Positions 55,401 to 64,000 of a stretch of 64,000 nt of DNA are shown piece after piece (positions within the stretch are counted from its first letter, which is position 1; each line of letters opens with the position of its first letter). This DNA comes from Linnemannia elongata (lineage: Eukaryota > Mortierellomycota > Mortierellomycetes > Mortierellales > Mortierellaceae), in NCBI GenBank assembly GCA_036320915.1, contig JAXBDG010000004.1:2604001-2668000 (forward strand). Direction: 5' to 3'. The notes below the pieces were generated by a model. The model ran no database searches, was not told where the DNA came from, and saw only the letters and a list, made by a program, of their open reading frames with translations. A program made the translations under genes and the position numbers.

Positions 55401-58064
55401 TACTCTGTGACATAGCTTTCGATATAATGGTTGATCTTGGCCATGGAGAACGGTGCGACCACAGCCTCCTGGAGTTGCGTGGCCCCTTTCCTGTCGTTGC
55501 GGTCACCGGGTTGGAAGAAGACCCGATAGTCGGATCCAAGGTACTCGCTCCTGCAGCTGATCACCATCTTGACGTTCCATTCTCCAGGCTGGTTCAGTTG
55601 ATTTTTGTTATAAAGGTTGTCCTTCTTCTGGCATTCGTCGTAGCCATCGCAGATCAAAACGATTTGGCGGTAGGACTTGAGTTCCCGGATCTGGTCCTCT
55701 GTGAATTCGCATTTTCGCAGATGCTTGGCAATGAGATCCTCCTCTGGCATGTTGATGGCGGGTAGGGTCACAAAGAAGGGGATCCACTTTTTGTCGAGAT
55801 TGTAGGCCTTCCACAAGTTTCTCTCTAGCTCCAAGTTGAATGTCGACTTTCCGGCACCAGAATCTCCCAGTAGCAACAAAACCTTGCTATCGGCTGCTAG
55901 CAAGAACTCGTTGACTCTGGCTGTCAGATCAAAGAGATCGGCGTCGGGTGACTCACGGGTCGGCTTGGCTTCAGGAGGGATGTAGACCGTATGGCGTTGC
56001 TCTTGCCTTTGAATTCGATGGCGCTGATACTTTCGCAGGGCCGGTTCAATCGAGGGTTTGCTTTGAACCTGGTCGATCAGGGATGATGAGTCGAGATGGG
56101 ACGCGGAGACGTTCCAGGTGTGCGCGCTCGGTCCCGTTTGGATACAGGATTGGTAAAGGTTGCGTTTGTTTTCATCGCCTTCTGTAGACAAGTCCCTTAG
56201 GAGGATCTTGACAACACTGTGCATCGATTCTACAAGAGTACAAAAGCAGCAGCGACTTGTGAGAACAAATTTCAACGAGCCTAAAGTACATACATCCAAC
56301 CACCTTATATCCTTTCTCACCTTGACTAGTGCTGTGGGACAATTGCAAGAGAATGTTCAAGATGCACTGCTTGATACGAGGTTCCTGACCCCATTCCTCA
56401 TCGTTCCAGTACATTTCTCCTAGAAATGCAATTGCATCCTTCCGAGAAACATCATCCCAAACTGGATCAGCCGCCAAATATCCGAGTCGTTGGCAGACAC
56501 CCCAATGAAAGGCCAGGTCACGGCGGCAGGGTGCCTCGCAGACCAAGGCCTTGAACTTGGTCAGCTCGCCGTTCTGGATCAACGTGTCGGCACCGCGCAA
56601 GGCTGCGTACCAGGTACGCTTGTGACTGAAACTTAGTCCATTCTTGAGCGACTCCAGCAAACCTTGACCGCTTTCCATCAGGTTCGTCACACCGTTGTAC
56701 GCGTCCTCCACGAGTCCAAAGATCTGTCCTGCTCCTTGGAACCCTTCTTGGATGGTGCTCAATCCGCTGATGAACTCTGCGACATTCAACCCCTTGATCG
56801 CACTCGCTAATCCTCCGACACCCTTGATGATTGCCCCTGATCGTCGCAAGGCTGCCTGCCACGGCTCTTCATCGTCGGGAACACACAGCAGTGCCTGAAA
56901 TGCGTATGCGGCTTGGTATACGATATACGGATCTTTGTCGCTCTTCAGACGGCCCAGGTAAGAGAGGAGCGGCTCATGCAACTTGACGCGGTCCAGTCCT
57001 TGTATGTTGCAATCGGCCATGGCATCGAGGACACGCGACACCGTCATAGTCAAGCTGTAGATGTGCTGAGGTGATTGCTGGAATGTCTCTTGGAGACGGG
57101 TGCTCAACAGGTTGAGGATCTTGACCAAGTCATCGGCCTCGATGTATTCAGGACTGGCCTGAATCATGGGCGCCAATCCCTGAAGAGCCTGGTCATCCAG
57201 GAGGAGGGAATCATTGATCATGTTGACAAATAGGGAGAGCAAGGCTCGAAAATCGGGTCTCTCGAGCACGGGAGCCAGACACACGACTTCATTGATGGCC
57301 TTAATGTCCTTCAACTCGTCTCGAACAAGCGCGCGGATCATATCTGTGGCCAGGGTCCTGAGTCTGTCCTTTTCATCCTGATTCTTCTCGGTGGCTGTCA
57401 GCCAGGCGCGAGTTGAAGCGTCGAGGCAGTCCAGAGGTAAAGCCGTTTCTTGCAGGAGAGCAAGACAGAAAGCGAGTTGGCGAGTGCTGGTCAGGCGCTC
57501 ATCAGGTCCTGGCAGCGTGAACTGGACAACGGGCCGAGGACAGTACTTTGTGAAGATGGTTGGCATAACAGTTCCTCTGTTGCGGATGGCGGCGGTGCTT
57601 GAAGAGATTGTCGAAGCAGAGACAACAGAAGCAGATGATATAGACAGAGGCAAGACTTGAGCCAAAGGTGGAGCTGGCGTACTCTTATCAATAGTCCTGC
57701 TGAGAATGGCAAAAGGGTTCGCAAATGGTCAGATACATGTTCTCTTCATCGTCAACTGTATCTATAATCGATTCCAGCGACTTTGATTATACCTCAGTTC
57801 GTCAGCCTTGCTGTAACTGAGCTGGGCTTCGTCAGGAAGACCCAATTTCTCGAGGAGATCTCCATGCTGACGAAAGGCGGCGATGATCTGGTCATGATCC
57901 TTGATGCTCTTGGAGATGTCCATCCTCTCCAGAGCTTCTTTCGCATTGTCGCATAGTTTCTGGGCTTGTCGTCGGTCCTTTGTTTCCTTGGCATTCTTGA
58001 GGTGGGTGTTCGCACGGCCAAGGGCTTCCTCCGAGGAGAGGGCTCTTTTATACCAAGGCACCAT
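52490..58064 (-). CDS. NLR5: NACHT-pentapeptide-WD40 STAND protein with near-identical WD repeats
   Basis: Exons 58064-57793, 57699-56321 and 56229-52490 join in phase (introns 93 and 91 nt) to about 1796 residues. Exon 1 encodes a charged helical segment (EEALGRANTHLKNAKETKD...) lacking in NLR1-4. Exon 2 carries the ARM-like region homologous to NLR2-4 (VVQFTLPGP, YQAAYAFQALL, CRRDLAFHWGVCQ). Exon 3 has NACHT (P-loop GDSGAGKS at 672, VLICDGYDE), pentapeptides (GADLKGIRI, GADLSGGQF, GADLRNTNL) at about 1097-1150 and 14 WD40 blades. Blades 2-13 are near-identical 42-residue repeats. The true start may lie in a further upstream exon: the acceptor-like CCTCCACAG precedes AGCAACACCACATGG, and a donor CC/GTAAGA occurs at 58169. 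The role as a sensor is inferred from architecture and from known fungal NLRs. Confidence 0.88.
52754..54265 (-). repeat. Twelve 126-bp tandem WD40 repeats in NLR5
   Basis: Twelve in-frame units of 126 bp encode HT(S/D)(Y/L)V(M/T/R)SVVFSPSG...; the eleven after the first run back to back and the twelfth diverges at its end. Variation is nearly confined to unit residues 3, 4, 6, 22 (Y/G/D) and 24 (N/K). Units 6 and 7 encode identical protein. The flanking blades on both sides are diverged. Confidence 0.95.
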
Positions 58065-58638
58065 GTGGTGTTGCTCTGTGGAGGTTGTCGGAACAGAAAG
58101 ACGTTAGTGAACGGATTTTGACATCATTAATGAAGGACCTCTGGATGCGATGGATGTGGATTCTTACGGATAGATCTGGTCTGATTGATAATCCAAGCGT
58201 GGTTGACCAAAAGGAATAAGGGTGGCAAGGAAGGGAACGAAGGGAAAGAGGGAGGAGGAGGAGGAGGAGATGGATGGAGCGAAAGAGAACGAGGAAAATA
58301 CAGAGAAGAAGAAAGCGGGAAGAGGGCTGACGTAGGGATCCCTCTCGAGGTTGTGCAGTATGCAGCTTGCGCTTGAAGGATTTGAAGTTGCTCGATTCTT
58401 GGTCAGTGAGGCCATGCGCATGAATACTCAGGGGTATAACAGTCACATACCAGCAACCTCCAGGACATAGCCGACGTTTTTTTATTTATTTTCTGTCGCT
58501 TTCTTACAGGAGCCCTCGAATTTTTCTTCAGTTCCCTTGAAATGCCTTTGTGCAACCATGATTGACATCAACTGTCACATCCACTGCACCTCTTTAGAAA
58601 GAAAAAAAAAAGAAAGAGGGGAGATGTTGTTCTTTCAA
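58065..58638. other. Upstream region of NLR5
   Basis: May contain a first non-coding or coding exon: a short frame from 58421 (MRMASLTKN...) and a donor GTAAGAATCC at 58169 are present, but phases do not join cleanly to exon 1 in that frame. G/A-rich stretches on the plus strand are the C/T-rich leader of the minus-strand gene. Confidence 0.4.
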
Positions 58639-59137
58639 ACAAATCTATAGAACAATGGACTTAATCTCAGCAGATCATAGCAACAAGGCTGCTCTATTGC
58701 TTACAATACTCCCGTTCAATTAAAATCGTCTGCAATAGATTTATCTCTTCCAATATTTGAACCTAACATTAGGAGGAACCTCACAAAGTCTTTCCACTCT
58801 GCAAGATCGACCCCTTGTGGTATGATTCAGGATCCGAAGATCTATTCGTATTCAACTAAAAATCGAAAAAGGCGTTAGTCGTCGCGATCTAGCACGGGTT
58901 CTGACTAAGAGGCGTTCAGCCATAACCCAACGGATGATAGCTTTGGTCCATTGCCTGCTCAGGCAAGCCCAAATACCAATTATCCGAATGAACGGTTCCT
59001 CTCGTACTAAGTTCAATTACTATTGCAACAACATTTCATCAGTAGGGTAAAACTAACTTGTCTCACGACAGTCTAAACCCCATGTCTTGTTCCCTATTAG
59101 TGGGTGAACAATCCAACGCTTACTGAATTCTGCTTCT
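58639..59137 (-). rRNA. Decayed 28S rRNA 3'-terminal fragment
   Basis: On the minus strand this reads as the last ~500 nt of nuclear large-subunit rRNA. Conserved stretches include GCGTTGGATTGTTCACCCAC, AGTACGAGAGGAACC (sarcin-ricin loop), TTCATTCGGATAATTGG, TATGGCTGAACGCCTC and ATCTGCTGAGATTAAG. It ends at the mature 3' end (AGATTTGT). Many changes relative to the near-invariant core (for example at the AAGCTATCATCCGTTGGG helix and AAGACATGGGG) show that it is a pseudogene copy, not a working gene. The 5' part of the rRNA is absent: the match stops at GAAGCAGAATTC where a LINE in the opposite direction begins. Confidence 0.85.
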
Positions 59138-59190
59138 CATTATACAAATTCGTTGCGTTGCAAGAAAATACACAAAATGAGATGATTAAT

Positions 59191-59574
59191 ATGGAAGAAA
59201 AAATCGGTACCATTGTAGCAACAGCGGTGGCAGAGGCCATTACTAGTGCAATGTAGAATATTAGAATGGAGACATGGGTGGCACTTAAAATGCTGAAAGA
59301 GGATATGGCAACTGAAACAGAGGGAGCAAAAGATGAAATCAAGAGGAGAAAACAACCATCCAGAGGAGTAGCAGCGGTCCAACAGGCAGATGAAGAGCAA
59401 AGTAGGCAAACGGCACATGCTCCAAGCATTGACGAGTCATTTGAGAGATACAGCAGGGAAATCGCCCAGTTCATAAGTCGTAATGAGAATACGCAGTTCT
59501 CCTTTCCTCAGCGTACCTCAAACGATTACAGAAACGGGTCAAACCAGTGGAGCGCATACACCATCATCCCCTAA
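59191..59574 (+). pseudogene. LINE ORF1 remnant
   Basis: From ATG 59191 the frame reads MEEKIGTIVATAVAEAITSAM, then TAG, then continues open to 59574 with a helical, Lys/Glu/Gln-rich stretch (KMLKEDMATETEGAKDEIKRRK). Composition fits a coiled-coil ORF1 protein of a LINE. No zinc knuckle is visible. Confidence 0.5.
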
Positions 59575-59583
59575 CCATCAATA

Positions 59584-61015
59584 ATGACAGACACCACAAA
59601 CACCAACGGGTACCTTCGCATCGCATCCATCTACGTGCAAGGGGCAAGGGAATATGGGTTTTTTAAAGCGGTGGCAAGATGGGGCGTGGGTATCGGGAAT
59701 TTCGATATTATAGCGTGCCAAGAAACGAAACTGCAAGCGGACAAAACTACAAAATACTTATTATTTGATAAAAATGAACCTAGCCAATATATCGGCTTTT
59801 GGGCAAATGCAACGACTAGAGAGATGGTGCGGGAGTGGCATTTTTGGTAATAGAATCATGGCAAAAGCACATCATAAAAAGAAATACACATAAAGGTCAA
59901 GGCATTTCTTTAGATTTGGATATCATTTGGGGGCCCACTTTCAGATAGTGAACTGCTATGTTCCTGCAAGTAGAGACGAAAAGGGCAAAAAAAGAAATCC
60001 AAGAGGCAAAAGAGAAAGGCATGGAGACCATTGTGTGCGGGGATTTTAATGGTGTAGTGAACCCCTCACTCGATCGGTCGAGCGAAAAGAATCAAAACAC
60101 TAACATAGAAAAAGGCCTTCTGGAGTGGTTGGTGGAAACCTAATTCACAGATAGCTTCCGCGAGCTTCATCCAGAGACCGGTGCTTATTCCTTTCGTGAC
60201 ATTAGCAGATTAGACATGATCTGGCTAGCGGGTGGTCTGAAAGGTGGCCTGACGGAAGCAGGAATGATGCCCTTGGAAGGCGGAATTCACTCGAATCACA
60301 AAGGCGTTTTTGCAGAACTAGATGTGCGGACTCTAGTGACACCAACCCCACTTCATATTCTAGAGCAATATAGTTCTCTAGAACATAAAGTAAAGGCTGA
60401 CGAAGCCTCAGAGGAACAATGGGAATCATTTTGTATTCGACTCGAACAGGTTTTGGTTGCAAAAATGACACAAGGATCCACGGGGATCAATATCATAGAA
60501 ACGGACACATCAAATCCAAGGGAAGCCCCGATCCTAGCGGAGAACATGATCGACTTTGCATGGGATAACCTCACAGCGGCAACCATGGATGTGGCTCTGG
60601 AAACCCTCCCTCGGAAACGAGTGGGGAAACAGAGTATGGCCTATTGTACAAACGTACAAAACTACCGGAGAGGACGCTGCCACGGAGAATTGCTGAGACT
60701 ATTATATGTTTGGTTTGTCAATCCCAATTGCCCACCCCAGGGTAAGGAGAGACGACAGATGGCTGCCCATGAAACCATTTGCAAAGTGTGGAACAATGTT
60801 AAAACAAATCTCCCGGAGATCAGAATTGCGGAACCACTGGAATTACAAGCTGAGCGCATTGAATGGGAACAATGGCGCAATACAGTTAAGAACGAGTGGA
60901 ACGAGCAGCAGCGCATTAGACGGAACGAAGAAAGAAAGCAGAAGACCAAAGATATCGCAGAGGCTATTGAGAGGCGCGACATGCGATATTCAACCAACAC
61001 GAAATCCACAATCCA
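59584..61015 (+). pseudogene. LINE ORF2 remnant: APE endonuclease part
   Basis: Pieces in successive frames reconstruct an endonuclease/exonuclease/phosphatase domain. Visible motifs: LRIASIYVQGA, FDIIACQETKL (catalytic Glu), NCYVPAS, VCGDFNGVV (Asp-Phe-Asn), SRLDMIW and SNHKGVFAEL (the usual SDH has Asn for Asp). The frame changes near 59830, stops at about 59948 and again at 60140. From 60216 a 250-codon open stretch covers the linker before the reverse transcriptase, which is lost. Confidence 0.75.
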
Positions 61016-62067
61016 AAGCCATTGTTGCCGCTGTTGTTTTCAGAATTTTCGAGAGAGTTGTCGAAGTTGTTGTTCTGTTGCCCATTGCGATTGCCCAAGC
61101 TGTTGAATCCTCCACGGCCACGGCCCCGTCCACGGCCACGTCCGACTTGGCCTGAGGCTTTTCGAAGGGAGTGGGTAAACTTCTTTTGGTCGATAAATTG
61201 CTGATGGGTGATGAGCGGTGCCTTGTCGTTCGGGTCAGCCGGAGGAATGATCTTCTTGTCCCTCTACAGGGCTTCCTTGCGCAAGTGAGTGATTTCGGTA
61301 GCGATGAAAACAAGGTTGTAACGAAGGATGTCGACTGTTTCAATGGTGTTGATAAGAACAGGGTCCTCGATATCCATGGGATGGGAAGCAAGGATCGCAT
61401 GCACTGTTGCGTCGATTGGTCGGTTGAGGTGGGCAAGTCGTGCCCGGATTATTGCCATGTCCTGGTCGCGTTTGTAGACGTTTTATGAACGTTAACGTCC
61501 CTGGAGCTGGTGAGAAGGGGGGCTGTATATTCGAGGTGCTGAACTCGGTGAAACTGTTTGACGTCGGCGTAGTCTTCCAGTTCGTGAGTCTTGGTGTGGT
61601 TGAAGAATTCGTCACGCTTTTTGAAACTGGGGAGCCATTCCTCCAGTCGATTATACGGCTCCAAGGTCTTGACCGCAGGTTTTGTTGAAAGAAAGGGGTC
61701 TGAGTCGGTTTCTGGCGAAGGGGAAGAAGAGAGTTCCGATGCAAGAGTTTGGCGGTCTGCAGGAGAAAGATTGCCGAGCATTCGAATGAATTGAGCGAGG
61801 TTGTCGCTCGAAGGTTGCTGGTGAGTGAGGTTGTCACTCGAAGACTGGTGTATGGGGTTGCCATTCTCTGTAGAGGATTGATAAGGGGAGTTGTCATTGA
61901 TCATTTGCTTTTGCTCAAAGGGACGTGTTCCTGAGTGCGAGAAGAAGAAAGAGAGTGTGCAGAGATCGAGCAGGTTTATTTTTTATATTTTTAAGTTTAG
62001 TTTCTCGAGTGCAACCAATGAAGATTGATAACACAGACATGGCTCGTCTGCCCAAGCTGGATAATGG
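61016..62067 (-). mobile_element. Second, truncated DIRS-like element
   Basis: Homologous to 49990-51020 in the same orientation, including the 5' ITR (about 61953-62067, TCTCGAGTGCAACCAATGAA and TCGTCTGCCCAA). The 3' half, with ITR and internal complementary region, is absent. The left junction lies inside the LINE. Confidence 0.75.
61022..61904 (-). pseudogene. Broken gag-like ORF of the second DIRS-like element
   Basis: Starts MINDNSPYQSSTENG like the copy at 50861. A one-base loss near 61480 shifts the frame, and a TAG interrupts the EALYRDK segment near 61266. The RG box region is preserved as DNA. Confidence 0.75.
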
Positions 62068-62730
62068 GCCAGAAAGAGCTGACATCGAAGGACCAAAAAA
62101 GCAACGTCGCTATGAACGCCTGGCTACCACATGCCAGTTATCTGTGATATTTCGACTAGACTCTACGAAGGTTGCCTGGCATACACAGCCTTTTTTTTGC
62201 TTTGTGCATCAACAACAAAAGAATATTTCCTGGGTCCTCTAGACTAACGTGAAAGCGAACATAGTTATTCTTCGGCGTTTGTAGAAGGAATGGGCGCCAA
62301 GTATATAAAATCAGCATAATCCACTTGATAACATGGTTGATGAGTCGGGAAATGGTGCTAGTACTCCTGCGGAATATGGTCTCCATCCTGTTGAGCCCGG
62401 GCTGGGTAAGACAAACGGTATATGGTCACGCAAAGTACCGTAAGCGAATTGACGTTGTACTTGCTAGGCTTTTTGACCCTTAGAGGAACCTGGAGGACCT
62501 TAAGGACCTCTTCCAGCCGGGCACAGGTGCACTGAAATTTTAATACGAAGTACTCGTCGGACCCTACACACAATTGATTGCCTCGCAAAGCTGTCTGTTA
62601 TTTCTCTCCTTCTCTTCTCTCCTTTATAAAAATGGTATCTTGGTAATAGTACAACAAACAAACAAAAAAACAGAAAGAGCAACAACGCAAACTAAACTAA
62701 ACAACGCAAACACAAAAAAATAAAAAGTAT
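62068..62730. other. Intergenic spacer
   Basis: AT-rich; no supported gene. The right end probably contains the 3'UTR of the minus-strand ASPM-like gene. Confidence 0.5.
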
Positions 62731-64000
62731 TTAAAAAACGAGTTCACCAATCCTCCGCAGCTTGTTGACAGAAGTAACCAGCGCCCGCAAGGGAGAGTTT
62801 TGAGGCAATTGCCTCATCCTTGCAGCCGTCAACGGCGGCTTACCGCGGGTCTCCCTCTCCAACTTGCGCTCCATAACCGTCAGGATCCCCCTGAGCTTCT
62901 TGGACTCGTTTGCCATGGCCTTGAAAACCCTTCTCCGCTTCAAGTACCCGTCCATATCCGGTTGGATCTGCTGCTGGATCTGGCGTTGCGTCAAGAACTC
63001 ATGGTCCAAATGGATCAACATAATCGTCAAGGTCGAGTCAAAGACCATATCGTTCTCGCGGTACGACTGCGCAGTGTCGACCAGAATCTCTAGTCCATCA
63101 GGCGCCCAGAAGACTGATCCGGTAGTATCACGGTCCCAGGAAAGGTTCTCGAGAATGTTGAGACTGTGCTTCAGAACCTCCATGTGCGGCTGACTGCGGT
63201 TGCACGACTTGATCAACTGGAAGATAATGTTGACCACATTGTGCTCCACCAGACGCAAACAACTGTTCTTCGACAGCCTTGTCACCACATCTATACAATA
63301 TAAAAAGAGAGATACATTAGCGAAACCGTACGAGGCAACGAGATACAGCATCCGACACTGCAGAAAGCAACATACTGGAAGAGATTACGTACCCAGGTGA
63401 TAGCAGGCCTTCAAAACAGCGGAGAGCTGGCCACTGCTTAACAAGATATCCAGCGCCATGGTAGTACGGTTGCCCAGCTTCATGTGCTCCTCAGCCGTTG
63501 CGTTGGCATGCTCGATCCTCTTTCGCGCAGCCTTGATCTTGGCCGTACAATCCTGACGGACGACATGTCCACGCCACCACGACTGCATCTTGACGATGGC
63601 GTCCATACGGCGTAGAGCGCGTCGACGAGCCAAAACTCCACGAATCTGCGTCTGCATCTGCAGCGTCAGCTGGTTGAGTACGCCGATCGTGTACTGCTCC
63701 TGGCGATCGCGCCACCATCGTTGGATCTTGATGGCAGCAAACGTATATAGCTCCTCCATCTTCCTGACCTTGTAAGAACGCCAGGTGCGCTGAATCCTGA
63801 TGACCGCGAAGGAAGCAGATGATACCTCGACCCAGCGGCTCATAATCCTCTCGCGGTCCTCGAGGTGTGCAATAATACGCTTCCGGGTAAGGAATCCACG
63901 TGCGCCTGTCTGGATGAGGAGCGCCGCTGCCTGTCGCTCAGCCGCAATTTTCTTGTTCATTGCCCGAGTCTGCACAACATCTCTCCAGGCCCGCTGCATG
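62731..64000 (-). CDS. ASPM: ASPM-like spindle protein, C-terminal part
   Basis: The C-terminus of a minus-strand gene continues beyond the right edge. Exons >64000-63393 and 63290-62731 join in phase across a 102-nt intron (donor GTACGTAATC, acceptor ATTGTATAG). The upper exon has at least five IQ motifs (AALLIQTGARGFLTRKR, VIRIQRTWRSYKVRK, AIKIQRWWRDR, MQTQIRGVLARRR, IVKMQSWWRGHVVR). It then gives TAEEHMKLGNRTTMAL, followed across the intron by DVVTRLSKNSC, IIFQLIKSCNRSQPHMEV and LNILENLSW, which closely follow the armadillo-like tail of animal ASPM. ASPM proteins bind calmodulin-type light chains and focus microtubule minus ends at spindle poles. The tail here is shorter and ends RRIGELVF. 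Calponin-homology domains would lie outside the window. Confidence 0.88.

Larger units (their letters stand above)
59138..61015 (+). mobile_element. Broken non-LTR (LINE) retrotransposon, 3'-truncated
   Basis: The plus strand carries a broken ORF1 followed by the 5' part of ORF2 with an APE-type endonuclease. The reverse transcriptase is missing: sequence switches to the DIRS-like repeat at about 61015. The 5' end abuts the 28S rRNA fragment. Internal stops and frameshifts show it is inactive. AT-rich codon use differs from the host genes around it. Confidence 0.75.

Noticed and set aside
58046..58056. TATAAAAG near 58050 on the minus strand as an NLR5 TATA box
   Set aside because: It sits within the coding sequence for WYKRA of exon 1.
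58639..59137. Functional rRNA gene
   Set aside because: Only the last ~500 nt are present, with changes in near-invariant helices.
1..64000. tRNA genes, bacterial-type operons, phage genes
   Set aside because: No cloverleaf-like sequence or prokaryotic gene organisation was noticed on either strand.

Overview
The window looks like nuclear DNA of an early-diverging filamentous fungus, most likely a Mortierellomycota species (Mortierella/Linnemannia type). This is inferred from short GT..AG introns (mostly about 45-125 nt) with CTAAY-like branch sites, AT-rich spacers between genes with C/G-ending codons, a fungal INSIG homologue, DIRS-like and LINE retroelements, and large NACHT-pentapeptide-WD40 proteins. 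No database search was run, so the taxon is a suggestion.

The dominant theme is a family of STAND/NLR-type proteins (NACHT NTPase, pentapeptide repeats, WD40 propellers). NLR1 (1-2907, minus, cut by the left edge) is broken by two frameshifts. NLR2 (15814-21564), NLR3 (26296-31869) and NLR4 (34663-40272) are intact plus-strand genes in a tandem array. Their duplication units include about 1.5 kb of upstream DNA, a 5'UTR intron and about 1 kb of 3' flank. NLR5 (52490-58064, minus) is a more distant relative with two coding introns and twelve nearly identical 42-residue WD40 repeats differing at a few positions. That pattern is known from fungal incompatibility and immune-type NLRs. These genes are candidates for a non-self recognition repertoire undergoing duplication, gene conversion and repeat shuffling.

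Ordinary genes interrupt the array. A mucin-like single-pass membrane protein (6794-10212) and a small CsbD-like protein (11447-11731) lie between NLR1 and NLR2. An INSIG homologue (42594-44307, three exons) and COG subunit 1 (44729-48738, nine exons) lie between NLR4 and NLR5. The C-terminus of an ASPM-like protein (62731-64000, minus) closes the window.

Mobile debris surrounds NLR5. On its left, 49591-51020 is a compact DIRS-like element with inverted terminal repeats, an internal complementary region and a gag-like ORF. On its right, a decayed 28S rRNA 3' end (58639-59137) abuts a broken LINE with an APE endonuclease (59138-61015), which is cut by a second, decayed copy of the DIRS-like element (61016-62067).
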